The notes under the pieces were generated by a model. It was not told where the DNA came from. It searched no databases and saw nothing but the letters and a program-made list of their open reading frames with translations. Shown in pieces: positions 1-8,479 of a DNA stretch of 64,000 bases. The stretch comes from Shimia sp. SK013 (lineage in GTDB: Bacteria > Pseudomonadota > Alphaproteobacteria > Rhodobacterales > Rhodobacteraceae), in the NCBI RefSeq assembly GCF_001292625.1, contig NZ_LAJH01000009.1, positions 124,001 to 188,000 of the forward strand, written 5' to 3'. Made by a program: the position numbers and the translations under genes. Position 1 is the first letter of the stretch; each line of letters begins with the position of its first letter.

Positions 1-190
1 GCAAACCACAGTTGTGATCCGGCGGTTCCTTGATCAGGCGGCGTTCAAGGCGCCACAGGAAAGTGGGGTCGTGATGGTGGGCCGTTTGCGTGAAGAAACG
101 ATTTCAGCGCTGGTGCTTTGGGGGCTGCAAGACCGCGCGGGCACCGTGGCGCTTGCGCCGGTGTCGGTGGCGTTGACCAGCCAAAACTAG
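1..190 (+). CDS. C-terminal end of a divergent polysaccharide deacetylase (YibQ-like), truncated by window start
   Basis: An open frame enters at the left edge and ends at TAG 188-190, giving about 62 residues that end in VALAPVSVALTSQN. The stretch AAFKAPQESGVVMVGR followed by a tryptophan-containing helix and the VALAPVS ending resembles the C-terminus of the divergent polysaccharide deacetylase (YibQ/DUF610) family of Rhodobacteraceae. These are envelope proteins of uncertain catalytic competence. The N-terminus and any signal peptide lie outside the window. The family call rests on the tail only and is tentative, but the frame is clearly coding because codon use matches its neighbours. 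Confidence 0.6.
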   Translation, partial: QTTVVIRRFLDQAAFKAPQESGVVMVGRLREETISALVLWGLQDRAGTVALAPVSVALTSQN

Positions 191-208
191 GCCAAATTGC
201 CTGTCAGC

Positions 209-241
209 AACGCGACGGTATCGCGTCAGTATTGCGTCGGT
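209..241 (+). repeat. Three tandem 11-bp repeats (site A)
   Basis: Three back-to-back 11-mers are visible: AACGCGACGGT, ATCGCGTCAGT and ATTGCGTCGGT. They lie 19 bp after the stop of the upstream gene and about 100 bp before the hydrolase start. The same unit recurs at 24384-24427 and 55819-55851, so this is a dispersed family. Function is unknown. The near-helical period would place each unit on the same DNA face. Confidence 0.75.
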
Positions 242-340
242 CCCATTTTTTGGGGTCGACGTTGCGTTTCAATTGGCAATTTTGCGCATTCCGAGTGTCG
301 CTCTGTTAGGCTGATCCGCATTTAGGGGAAGGAGCACGCG

Positions 341-1147
341 ATGCCAATTGCCGATCTGAACGGGGCGAAAATCCATTACACAGATACCGGAGGGGACGGC
401 GATGCCGTTGTGTTCAGCCACGGCTTGCTGCATCACGGCGGTATGTTCGCTGCGCAAGTGGACCATCTAAAAGATCGCTTTCGCGTGATCACGTTTGATC
501 ATCGCGGGCAGGGGCAGAGCGGCGTCACCGACGACGGCTATGACATGGACACTTTAAGTGAAGATGCGGCGACTTTGATTGCGCACCTTGGCATTGGGCC
601 GTGTCATTTTGTCGGACTGTCCATGGGCGGATTTGTTGGGATGCGGCTGGCGGCGCGGCGTCCGGAGTTGCTGCGAAGCCTGACATTGCTGAACACCTCA
701 TCCGAAGCTGAACCGTCGTCCAACCGGCCAAAGTATGCGCTGATGACGTTTTGTGCGCGGTGGCTGGGGTTGGGATCTGTGGTTGGCAGTGCAATGCAGT
801 CGATGTTTGGTCAGACGTTTTTGAAAGATCGTGCGAGGGCGGAAGAGCGCGCGTTTTGGCGCAAGTCAATGAAGTCTGGTGACCGGATCGGGATCACGCG
901 GGCGGTGACAGCAGTGTTTGCACGCGAGGGCTGCGACGCGTTGCTGGGGCAGATTGACCTGCCAGTCGGCGTCGGCGCGGGCGAGGAAGATGTTGCAACC
1001 GTGCCCGCCAAATCGGAACGCATTCAGGCGGGCATCACGGGCGCGCAGTTGACCGTTTTCAAAGGCGCGGGACATTCCAGCACAATCGAAACGCCCGATC
1101 AGGTGAATGCCCTAATCGAGCAGACAATATTGCGCGCCAGCGGCTAG
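341..1147 (+). CDS. Alpha/beta-fold hydrolase
   Basis: A 268-residue soluble alpha/beta hydrolase with no signal peptide. The nucleophile elbow VGLSMGG places the catalytic Ser at residue 94, and the oxyanion segment SHGLLHHG is at residues 26-33. The acid is probably Asp217 in GAGEEDVAT and the base His245 in GAGHSS, giving a complete triad. The layout resembles 3-oxoadipate enol-lactonase and related small esterases, but the substrate cannot be read from sequence. The start is supported by an AAGGAG ribosome site 8 nt upstream. Its last four bases overlap the end of the convergent lytic transglycosylase gene. Confidence 0.85.
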   Translation: MPIADLNGAKIHYTDTGGDGDAVVFSHGLLHHGGMFAAQVDHLKDRFRVITFDHRGQGQSGVTDDGYDMDTLSEDAATLIAHLGIGPCHFVGLSMGGFVGMRLAARRPELLRSLTLLNTSSEAEPSSNRPKYALMTFCARWLGLGSVVGSAMQSMFGQTFLKDRARAEERAFWRKSMKSGDRIGITRAVTAVFAREGCDALLGQIDLPVGVGAGEEDVATVPAKSERIQAGITGAQLTVFKGAGHSSTIETPDQVNALIEQTILRASG

Positions 1148-2295
1148 GCCAGAGACTTCAGCAATGATTGGGACGGATCACCTGTGGGGTCCAACCCGAG
1201 GCTGCGCTGATAATCCGCAATCGCCGCGCGCGATTTTGGACCGAGAACCCCGTCAGCGCCGCCGGTGTCAAAGCCGCGCGCTGTCAGACGCGATTGCAGC
1301 GCGATGCGGTCATCTTTGGTCAAGCCGAATTTATCCGGCGGGAAGGCGGTGCGCAGAGGGCCCGCGCCGCCGATACGGTCTGCCAAATGGCCCACGCCAA
1401 TCGCATAGCTGTCGGAGTTGTTGTAGCGCTTGATGGCGTTGAAATTGCCGGTGACGGCAAAACGCGGGCCACCGGTTTGGGGTTGGATCACGCGAGATGC
1501 GCTTTCGCCTGCGCGCAATTCGCGACCCCATTTTGTGCCGCGCGACCAGCCGTTGCGTTGCAGATAGGCGGCGGTTGAGGCGAGAGAGTCAGAGGGGTCG
1601 TCTGACCAGATGTCGCGGCGGCCGTCGCCGGTGTAGTCAACGGCGAAGGCCTGATAGCTGGTGGGGATAAATTGGGTGTGGCCCATGGCGCCAGCCCAGC
1701 TGCCGGTCATGCGAGCCGGAGTAATGTCGCCGTTTTGCAGGATTTTCAGCGCGGCGATCAGTTGTTTTTCATAAAAGCTCCCACGCCGCCCATCAAAGGC
1801 CAATGTCGAGGTGGCAGAGATCACAGGAATGTCGCCTTTGCGGTCGCCGTAGTAGCTTTCTAATCCCCAAATGGCGCAGATGATTTCTGCGTCAACGCCG
1901 TAAGATTGTTCAAGCTTTTGCAGGGTGCTTTGGTGGCGTGAAAACGCGGCGCGGCCTTTGGTGACACGTTCGTCGGAGGCGGCGATGGACAGGTAATCTT
2001 CTAGTGTTCGGGTGAATTCGGTTTGGTTGCGGTCGCGTTTGATGACGCCGGGCAAATAGCCGGTGTCACGGAAAGCGGCGTTCAGCGTGGATTCGGTGAT
2101 GCCTTGCGACAGGGCGCGGCCTCGGAAGCTGGCCATCCACGCAGCATAATCACGGTTGAGTTGTGGTTGCAGGTCGGCGGGCAGAGCGGTTGGTGTCGGT
2201 GGACGCGCCCTCGACGTTGTCTGCAACGTGCTGTTACAGGCGGAAAGCGCGAGGGCGGATAGGCCCAAAGCGAAATTGCGACGCGAGATACTCAT
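1144..2295 (-). CDS. Lytic murein transglycosylase, MltB-like lipoprotein with peptidoglycan-binding domain
   Basis: A 383-residue predicted lipoprotein. A type II signal with lipobox LSAC (Cys20) is followed by a proline-rich linker and an SLT_2/MltB-type catalytic domain (about residues 45-320). The catalytic acid is probably Glu146 in WGLESYYG. The C-terminal 60 residues (RLTARGFDTGGADGVLGP onward) form a PG_binding_1 module. Such enzymes cleave the MurNAc-GlcNAc bond to give 1,6-anhydro ends during wall growth and recycling. It is monocistronic and overlaps the convergent hydrolase by 4 bp. Length and architecture are normal for the Rhodobacteraceae family. Confidence 0.9.
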   Translation of the reverse strand: MSISRRNFALGLSALALSACNSTLQTTSRARPPTPTALPADLQPQLNRDYAAWMASFRGRALSQGITESTLNAAFRDTGYLPGVIKRDRNQTEFTRTLEDYLSIAASDERVTKGRAAFSRHQSTLQKLEQSYGVDAEIICAIWGLESYYGDRKGDIPVISATSTLAFDGRRGSFYEKQLIAALKILQNGDITPARMTGSWAGAMGHTQFIPTSYQAFAVDYTGDGRRDIWSDDPSDSLASTAAYLQRNGWSRGTKWGRELRAGESASRVIQPQTGGPRFAVTGNFNAIKRYNNSDSYAIGVGHLADRIGGAGPLRTAFPPDKFGLTKDDRIALQSRLTARGFDTGGADGVLGPKSRAAIADYQRSLGLDPTGDPSQSLLKSLA

Positions 2296-2389
2296 GAATA
2301 CTGCCCTTGTTTGCCAAGATGTGTTGGCACCAGTTTGGCAGGTATTGGCCAGAGGGGCGAGGGGGAAACGGTGTGGATTGAGCGTAGTG

Positions 2390-2415
2390 AAAAGGGAGCC
2401 CGAAGGCTCCCTTTT
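2390..2415 (-). terminator. Hairpin terminator of the cpdB-like gene
   Basis: An 11-bp perfect stem (AAAAGGGAGCC with GGCTCCCTTTT) and a 4-nt loop lie 21 bp after the stop at 2437. The A/T bases at the stem foot supply a U tract on the minus strand. Confidence 0.8.
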
Positions 2416-2436
2416 GGATTTGGGTGACGGATCAGA

Positions 2437-4398
2437 TCACAGATCGATGCGGAAGCGGGCAAAGCCGTCGGGGCCTTCGCCTGCGGGCGCAATTGACACG
2501 CCTTGGACGTCGGCGGCGTAGTCGGCGGCCTTGGGGCCGGTGTCAAACAGAACCGAGGTGCCGGGCAGCGGTGCGAAGGTCCAGTTGGCATCCGCACGTG
2601 GGCTGATGGTGCCTTTTTCCACGATGTAGCGCACGATCACGTCGCGGTTTGTGTCAGGACCTTCAAACACAACTGTGTCGCCCATGGCGCCGGGGAATTT
2701 GCCGCCGCCGCCAGCGCGGTAGTTGTTGGTGGCAATGATGAATTCGGCATTCATATCAAGCGGTTTTCCGTCAAACATCAGGTCGACGATGCGGTTGGCG
2801 TCTGCGTTGGTCAGGGTGCCCTTGGGGTCGAATTTTGACGGTTGGCTGAGGTCGATCTGATAGGTGACCCCGTCGATAACGTCAAAGTTGTAAGACGGGA
2901 AGTCGGGGTTCAGCAGAACCTGATCGGCTTTGCCAGCTTCGACCTGATTGAAGATACCAGCGGAGCGTTCTAGCCAGTCTTTGACCTGTTGGCCGGTGAC
3001 TTTTACCGCGCGGGCCGTGTTGGGGTAGAGGTAGAGATCGGATACGTTTTTGATCGCCACATCGCCCTTGGCCACGTCTGTGAAATACTCGGGGCCGCCA
3101 CGGCCGCCGGCTTTGAATGGGGCAGCCGCCGAGAGGATCGGCAGGCCCTCGTACTCGGTGCCCTTCATCATCTGCTCGATATACCAAAGCTGGGCAATCG
3201 ACACGATCTGCACAGATGGGTCATCGGCCACCAGAGCAAAGTAGCTGTGCAGCGGCGCGTCGGTTTTACCAACGGCGCGGCGCACATACGCCAGAGTGGC
3301 GTCGTGATCGGCTTGTACGCTGTCCAGAACGTCTTGTTGGCTTTCGACCAGCGCGGTGATCGAGCGGTCGTCGTTGCGCTTGGAGATCGGGCGCGCCTCG
3401 GAACTGTGGCTGACGATTTTCCACTCGTTGCCAGAGCGTTCCAGCATCAGGTCGATCAGACCAAGGTGAGACCCCCAAAAGCCGCCCATTGCGGCGGGTT
3501 TGCCCATGATGGTGCCGCTTGCCACATCGACGCCGGCCATGCCGTCATAAGCGGACGAAGGGAACACGCGGTGGTGGTGGCCTGTCAAAACGGCGTCGAT
3601 ACCGTCCACTGCGGCCAGCGGCACGGAGGCGTTTTCCATACCGTCGGAGTGATCCGCATCCCCGATACCGGAGTGGGACAGCGCGATGATCAAATCGCAG
3701 CCCTGTTCCTTCATCACCGGCACATAGGCCTTGGCGGTGTCGACGATGTCGCGGGCCACAACGTTGCCTTCGAGGTGGCGGCGGTCCCAGTTCATAACCT
3801 GAGGCGGAACAAATCCGATGAGGCCGACCTTGATCGGGTGGGTTTCGCCTGCGCCGTCGGTGATCTCACGGTCGAGAATCACATAGGGTTTGATCAATGT
3901 TTTGTCTTTTGTCGGGCTGCCGCCTTCTTCGAGGGCGACGTTTGCACAGATCACCGGGAAATCGGCGCCGGCGAGAGATTTCATCAGGAAATCAAGGCCG
4001 TAGTTGAATTCGTGGTTGCCCAAAGTGGAGGCGTCAAACCCAACGGCGTTCATTGCGGTGATCACCGGGTGCATGTCGCCGTCTTTCATACCGCGCTCAT
4101 AGGCGATGTAGTCGCCCATTGGGTTACCCTGCAGAAAGTCGCCGTTGTCGATCAGCATCGAGTTTGTCGCTTCGGCGCGGATTAATTTGACGTGGGAAGC
4201 GGTGCGGGCGAGGCCCACGGTGTCACGCGGCTTGTCAGCGTAATAGTCATACGGGAAAACATGCACGTGCAGATCGGTGGTTTCCATGATCCGCAGGTGG
4301 GCCTGATTGGTGGCTGCGTTGGCGGAGAACGGATGCAGCGCGATGAAGCCTGCGGACGCGCCCAGGAAATGGCGGCGGGACAAGGTGAATTGGGACAT
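2437..4398 (-). CDS. cpdB: Periplasmic 2',3'-cyclic-nucleotide 2'-phosphodiesterase/3'-nucleotidase
   Basis: A 653-residue secreted bifunctional nucleotidase. The N-terminus carries a Tat signal (SRRHFLGAS at about residues 7-15), as expected for a metalloenzyme exported folded. The metallophosphatase domain shows ETTDLHVHV, GNHEFNYG and GHHHRVFP as metal and catalytic blocks, followed by the 5'-nucleotidase C-terminal domain. It would hydrolyse cyclic and 3'-nucleotides in the periplasm for phosphate and nucleoside uptake. The ATG at 4398 is chosen because it begins the Tat signal and has GAGGG upstream; an in-frame ATG 46 codons earlier would bury the signal. A strong hairpin follows the stop. 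Confidence 0.92.
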   Translation of the reverse strand: MSQFTLSRRHFLGASAGFIALHPFSANAATNQAHLRIMETTDLHVHVFPYDYYADKPRDTVGLARTASHVKLIRAEATNSMLIDNGDFLQGNPMGDYIAYERGMKDGDMHPVITAMNAVGFDASTLGNHEFNYGLDFLMKSLAGADFPVICANVALEEGGSPTKDKTLIKPYVILDREITDGAGETHPIKVGLIGFVPPQVMNWDRRHLEGNVVARDIVDTAKAYVPVMKEQGCDLIIALSHSGIGDADHSDGMENASVPLAAVDGIDAVLTGHHHRVFPSSAYDGMAGVDVASGTIMGKPAAMGGFWGSHLGLIDLMLERSGNEWKIVSHSSEARPISKRNDDRSITALVESQQDVLDSVQADHDATLAYVRRAVGKTDAPLHSYFALVADDPSVQIVSIAQLWYIEQMMKGTEYEGLPILSAAAPFKAGGRGGPEYFTDVAKGDVAIKNVSDLYLYPNTARAVKVTGQQVKDWLERSAGIFNQVEAGKADQVLLNPDFPSYNFDVIDGVTYQIDLSQPSKFDPKGTLTNADANRIVDLMFDGKPLDMNAEFIIATNNYRAGGGGKFPGAMGDTVVFEGPDTNRDVIVRYIVEKGTISPRADANWTFAPLPGTSVLFDTGPKAADYAADVQGVSIAPAGEGPDGFARFRIDL

Positions 4399-4602
4399 GG
4401 AACCCTCGATTTGTTGATTTGGTTGATCGCCGGTTAGCAGCGGCGCTGAACTTGGGTTAACCCCAGAAGTGTAACACATTTTTGACCGACTGGAAGAAAT
4501 TTCATGACGAAGTGACGCGCCGTTGACGGCTTGCAAAACTTCACGCGTCTGTCACGTTGGGCGGTGAGTGAATGGACGACGGACGCAAGGGGACACCGAG
4601 TC

Positions 4603-4797
4603 ATGAAGCACGTTCCAAAAGAAACCACCGACGACGACCTGATCCAACAATTTTTGGACAATGGTGGCAAGATCAGCAAAGGCAAAACCAAGCCGATGCC
4701 ACATGATCTTGGCATCAGTAAAGGTGTTTGGGGTAACAAGCTGACCAAAGAGGAAAAAGCCGCGCGTGACGAGAAGATCGAAGAGCCCAAGGGCTAA
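4603..4797 (+). CDS. Small conserved lysine-rich protein of unknown function
   Basis: A 64-residue charged soluble protein starting MKHVPKETTDDDLIQQFLDNGG, with a basic middle (KISKGKTKPMP) and a Lys/Glu-rich C-terminus. I do not recognise a domain. It resembles small hypothetical proteins common in Rhodobacteraceae. The ATG at 4603 follows AAGGGGA; a start 24 codons upstream would overlap the cpdB leader and lacks support. It is followed by a perfect palindrome that looks like its terminator, suggesting a self-contained transcription unit. Confidence 0.7.
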   Translation: MKHVPKETTDDDLIQQFLDNGGKISKGKTKPMPHDLGISKGVWGNKLTKEEKAARDEKIEEPKG

Positions 4798-4832
4798 TCT
4801 TCTTAGTGCTGCGACAAACGCTTTGCCTGCGA

Positions 4833-4857
4833 TTTGGCGCGCGCGCCAAAGTGTTTT
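4833..4857 (+). terminator. Palindromic hairpin after the 64-aa gene
   Basis: A perfect 18-bp palindrome at 4833-4850 with arm TTTGGCGCG, followed by GTGTTTT. The short U tract makes it a plausible but weak intrinsic terminator. Confidence 0.5.
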
Positions 4858-4990
4858 GCTCTGAAAATACGAGTTGATTGGCCAATTTAGGCCACCAATT
4901 GAAGCGTGGCGTTGAACGCTGTTACGGACACATCTTCTATGTTTTCCTGTAGGATCTGCGCGCGCTTCTTTTCATGTGGCGAGGGTGTAA

Positions 4991-6877
4991 TTGGACTATC
5001 GTAAAGAGATTGACGGCTTGCGGGCCATTGCTGTGCTGGCGGTGATCATCGACCATACGGGGCTTGGCTGGTTGCCGGGCGGGTATGCCGGAGTTGATGT
5101 TTTCTTTGTCATCTCGGGATTCTTGATCACTGGCATCGTCCAAAAAGGATTGGCTGACGGAAGTTTCACTTTCCGCGACTTTTACAAGCGCCGCGCATTT
5201 CGGATCTTTCCGGCGCTGTTTTTTGTGCTGGCCGTTACTACGCTTTACGCTTGGATTTTTCTGACACCCTCGGAATTGCAGGACTTTTCTGCCAGCGTGT
5301 TTTTCAGCGTCCTGTTTTTGTCCAACGGCTTTTTCATCAACTTTGTCGACTACTTTGGCCCCAGCGCGTCGGTGATCCCGTTGCTGCATACGTGGAGTCT
5401 TGCGGTTGAAGAACAGTTCTACATTCTGTTTCCGCTGTTGGCATGGGCCAGTTGGAAACTTGGCGGCAAGCGGGGATTGTTGTGGACGGTTGTGGGTCTT
5501 GGGCTCGCATCGCTCCTTTTGGCGGAATGGGGCTGGCGCAATGAACCAACGGCCAACTACTTTTTCTCACCATCTAGATTTTGGGAAATCTTGCTTGGGT
5601 CGGTGGCGGCTTTGGCGTTGGCGGGGCGCAAACGACCAGAGAATGGATCGCTTGCGGCCGTAGGCCTGCTGATGTTGGCGGCGACGTTTGTGCTTTACGA
5701 CGATCTGGTGCCGTTTCCATCGGTCTATGCGCTGTTGCCGACGCTGGGAACGGTCCTGATTTTGGTGTTTGCGCCGGCGCAAGGGGGCGTTTCTGCGGTG
5801 CTGAGCGGGTCAGTAATGCGGTGGATCGGCGGGATTAGTTTTTCGGCGTATTTGTGGCACCAACCGGTTTTTGCGTTTTCGCGCATCCGTGGACTCGCGC
5901 CAGACCAGTTGGGCATCGCAATCGTGTTGATCGCCTTTGTGCTTGGATTGTCTTACGGATCATGGCGTTTGATTGAGCAACCCTTCCGCCACCCCGCGGA
6001 AGGTCGGCCAATGTTGCGCAAATTCCGCGGTATGATCCTGACTGTGACGGCGGCTGCGTTGATTGCGATATCGCTTGCGGGCTATCTCAGCGATGTGCCT
6101 TTGAAACGCCATAGCGCGGCTGACCAAAACCTCTTTGCGACCACACGTGTTGAAGCGAGCTCTTACAATCGGGGAATTCGGAAGGGTTTTCAGCGTCAGG
6201 CCTTTGTTGGCTCAGGTGATGCCACTAAAGTGGCGATGGTCGGGGACAGCTTTGGCCGTGATGTGATGAACGCGCTCCAAGAAAATGGCATGATGGCACA
6301 GTTGGATTTCGCGCTTTGGACCATCGGGCATACCTGCGCGCCGTTTTTCCTCAAAGACGAGACCGGTCTCTCCGAGCACGTCGATATTGAAGCTTGCGAC
6401 GCTGAGTGGGACCGCTATCAAAGCGAGGCTATGTTGCGGAGTTTGGTGCAAGCGGATGTGATTATTGTTTCTCACAAATGGTCAGAGTGGCAGGTTCCTT
6501 TCGTCGAGAAAACACTCGAAAACCTCGCAGAGCATTCAGGCGCCAATGTCATTTTGGTTGGTCCAAAACAATTTGGTTTCAGTGACTTACGTGAGGTATG
6601 GGTCATTGAAGAAGGCATGCGATCAACGACCGAGTTGGATGTGTCAGATGAAGTGGTGGCGACGAACACCAAGATGCGTGCGCTCAAAGCTGCGGCCTAT
6701 TTCGACATACAATCAAGCGTCTGTCCCGCGACAAAGACCTGTCCCGCGACTACGCCCGAGGGGCGGGCAATTTCCTTGGACGGTGGTCACCTAACGCCTG
6801 CTGCTGCGCGCCTTGTTGGGGAAAGATTGTGGGACAACAGCGATATCGTTGAGATATTGGGTGTCAGTCGTCCCTAA
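4991..6877 (+). CDS. Acyltransferase-3 (OafA/YrhL-type) with C-terminal SGNH domain
   Basis: A 628-residue membrane protein. The N-terminal half (about 1-350) is an acyltransferase-3 domain with roughly ten membrane segments. It opens with the family signature YRKEIDGLRAIAVLAVI and GVDVFFVISGFLITG. The C-terminal half (about 380-628) is a periplasmic SGNH hydrolase-like domain with MVGDSFGRD (block I Ser) and DGGHLTPAA (Asp-x-x-His). These fusions transfer acetyl or other acyl groups to surface polysaccharide, O-antigen or peptidoglycan. The start is TTG with GAGGG 5 nt upstream, fixed because the family signature begins at residue 2. No polysaccharide cluster is adjacent, so the acceptor is unknown. 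Confidence 0.88.
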   Translation: MDYRKEIDGLRAIAVLAVIIDHTGLGWLPGGYAGVDVFFVISGFLITGIVQKGLADGSFTFRDFYKRRAFRIFPALFFVLAVTTLYAWIFLTPSELQDFSASVFFSVLFLSNGFFINFVDYFGPSASVIPLLHTWSLAVEEQFYILFPLLAWASWKLGGKRGLLWTVVGLGLASLLLAEWGWRNEPTANYFFSPSRFWEILLGSVAALALAGRKRPENGSLAAVGLLMLAATFVLYDDLVPFPSVYALLPTLGTVLILVFAPAQGGVSAVLSGSVMRWIGGISFSAYLWHQPVFAFSRIRGLAPDQLGIAIVLIAFVLGLSYGSWRLIEQPFRHPAEGRPMLRKFRGMILTVTAAALIAISLAGYLSDVPLKRHSAADQNLFATTRVEASSYNRGIRKGFQRQAFVGSGDATKVAMVGDSFGRDVMNALQENGMMAQLDFALWTIGHTCAPFFLKDETGLSEHVDIEACDAEWDRYQSEAMLRSLVQADVIIVSHKWSEWQVPFVEKTLENLAEHSGANVILVGPKQFGFSDLREVWVIEEGMRSTTELDVSDEVVATNTKMRALKAAAYFDIQSSVCPATKTCPATTPEGRAISLDGGHLTPAAARLVGERLWDNSDIVEILGVSRP

Positions 6878-6931
6878 GAAACGGCCGGAACGGCTGGGTT
6901 TCAGCCGGACAGCATGTCCCTTGAAACTTGA

Positions 6932-8443
6932 TCAGCTGTTTCCGTTGCCGGTGAAGCGCGCAGCATCCGCCGCGGCCCGTCGAATGGCGTTGGATTTGTG
7001 CACGGTTTCCATGTATTCGGCCTCCGGATCGCTGTCATAAACAACGCCACCGCCAGCTTGAATATAGAGCTTTTGATCTTTCACAATCGCAGTGCGCAGC
7101 GCGATACAGATATCCATATCGCCACCTGAGCTGAAATACCCCACACCCCCGCCATAGATGCCGCGTTTTTCCGGCTCCAGCTCGTCGATGATCTCCATCG
7201 CGCGTACTTTGGGCGCGCCAGAGACGGTGCCTGCGGGCATGCCGGCAAAGAACGCGTCGAGCGCGTCTTTGTCGTCGGAAAGTTCACCCACCACGTTGGA
7301 CACGATGTGCATCACGTGGCTGTAGCGTTCGATGATGAATTTTTCTGTCGGACGCACAGTGCCGATTTTGGACACTCGGCCGGTGTCGTTGCGGCCCAGG
7401 TCTAGCAGCATCAAATGCTCTGCGAGCTCTTTCTTGTCGGCCAGAAGATCCGCTTCGAGTGCGTTGTCTTCCTCGGGCGTTGCGCCGCGTGGGCGGGTGC
7501 CTGCGATCGGGCGAATTGTGACCTCGTCGCCAAAGACGCGCACCAGAATTTCCGGGCTGGCGCCGACAACCTGATAACCGCCAAAGTTGAAGTAGAACAT
7601 AAACGGCGAGGGGTTGGTGCGACGCAAAGAGCGATAGAGCGCAAACGGCGGCTGCGGAAAATCCTGCGTCCAGCGTTGGGCAGGCACAACCTGAAAAATG
7701 TCGCCAGCACGGATGTAGTCTTTGGCCTTTTCCACCGCGGCCATATAGCCCTCCTTGGTGAAATTGGAGACCGGCGGTGATACTTCGTGCGCGTCACCCA
7801 AATCACGGGCGGCTTGCGGCATCGCGCGTTCGAGGTCGCGCACAGCGTCCATCACCCGTTCAGCGGCTTGGGCGTAGGCGGCGCGGGCCGACTGACCTTC
7901 GCTGACCCAAGTAGGCGAAACCACGGTGACTTCGCCTTTGACGCCGTCAAGCACAGCCACAACAGAGGGGCGCATCATGCAAGCGTCTGGAAGACCAAGC
8001 GGGTCAGGGTTCACGTTTGGAAGGTGTTCGACCAAGCGGATCATGTCATATCCGAGGTAGCCAAACAGGCCAGCAGAGGCCTGTGGCAGATTATCTGGCA
8101 GATCAATGCGGCTTTCGGCGATCAGATCCCGCAGGTTGTCCAGCGGGTTACCGTCTTGATCAACAAACGCGTCGCCATCAAAGCGCGCTGTGCGGTTCAG
8201 GCGGCTGGTGCCGTCGTGGCATTGCCAGATCAGATCAGGCTTCATGCCAATGATAGAGTAGCGACCACGCACCTCTCCACCTGTCACCGATTCAAGCATA
8301 AAGGCGTCTTTGTGGGCGCCAGTGAGCTTGAGCATCAGCGAAACCGGTGTGTCGAGATCCGCTGCGAGGCGGGCATAGACCACCTGATTTTCGCCAGCTT
8401 CATAGGCGCGGGCGAAGTCGTCAAAGGAGGGGACGAGATCCAT
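6932..8443 (-). CDS. trpE: Anthranilate synthase component I
   Basis: A 503-residue chorismate-utilising enzyme that makes anthranilate from chorismate with ammonia supplied by TrpG. The N-terminal regulatory segment carries FMLESVTGGEVRGRYS, the LLES-type tryptophan feedback site. The C-terminal domain has PIAGTRPRG, LDLGRNDTGRVS, GTVSGAPKVRA and a Glu-rich metal site (IIDELEPEKRG). It lies 36 bp after ppiD on the same strand and is probably cotranscribed, a pairing seen in Rhodobacterales. No trpG, trpD or trpC follows here, because the next gene downstream is the convergent acyltransferase. Confidence 0.96.
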   Translation of the reverse strand: MDLVPSFDDFARAYEAGENQVVYARLAADLDTPVSLMLKLTGAHKDAFMLESVTGGEVRGRYSIIGMKPDLIWQCHDGTSRLNRTARFDGDAFVDQDGNPLDNLRDLIAESRIDLPDNLPQASAGLFGYLGYDMIRLVEHLPNVNPDPLGLPDACMMRPSVVAVLDGVKGEVTVVSPTWVSEGQSARAAYAQAAERVMDAVRDLERAMPQAARDLGDAHEVSPPVSNFTKEGYMAAVEKAKDYIRAGDIFQVVPAQRWTQDFPQPPFALYRSLRRTNPSPFMFYFNFGGYQVVGASPEILVRVFGDEVTIRPIAGTRPRGATPEEDNALEADLLADKKELAEHLMLLDLGRNDTGRVSKIGTVRPTEKFIIERYSHVMHIVSNVVGELSDDKDALDAFFAGMPAGTVSGAPKVRAMEIIDELEPEKRGIYGGGVGYFSSGGDMDICIALRTAIVKDQKLYIQAGGGVVYDSDPEAEYMETVHKSNAIRRAAADAARFTGNGNS

Positions 8444-8479
8444 GGGATCAAGCCTTTCTGTCTGTCATGCGGCGCTGCA

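Noticed and set aside
209..241. A CRISPR array
   Set aside because: Units are 11 bp without spacers and no cas gene is present anywhere in the window.
2989..4185. A 398-codon plus-strand frame opposite the cpdB-type gene
   Set aside because: Its translation is rich in His, Val and Arg without any domain and is fully antisense to a gene with intact catalytic motifs.
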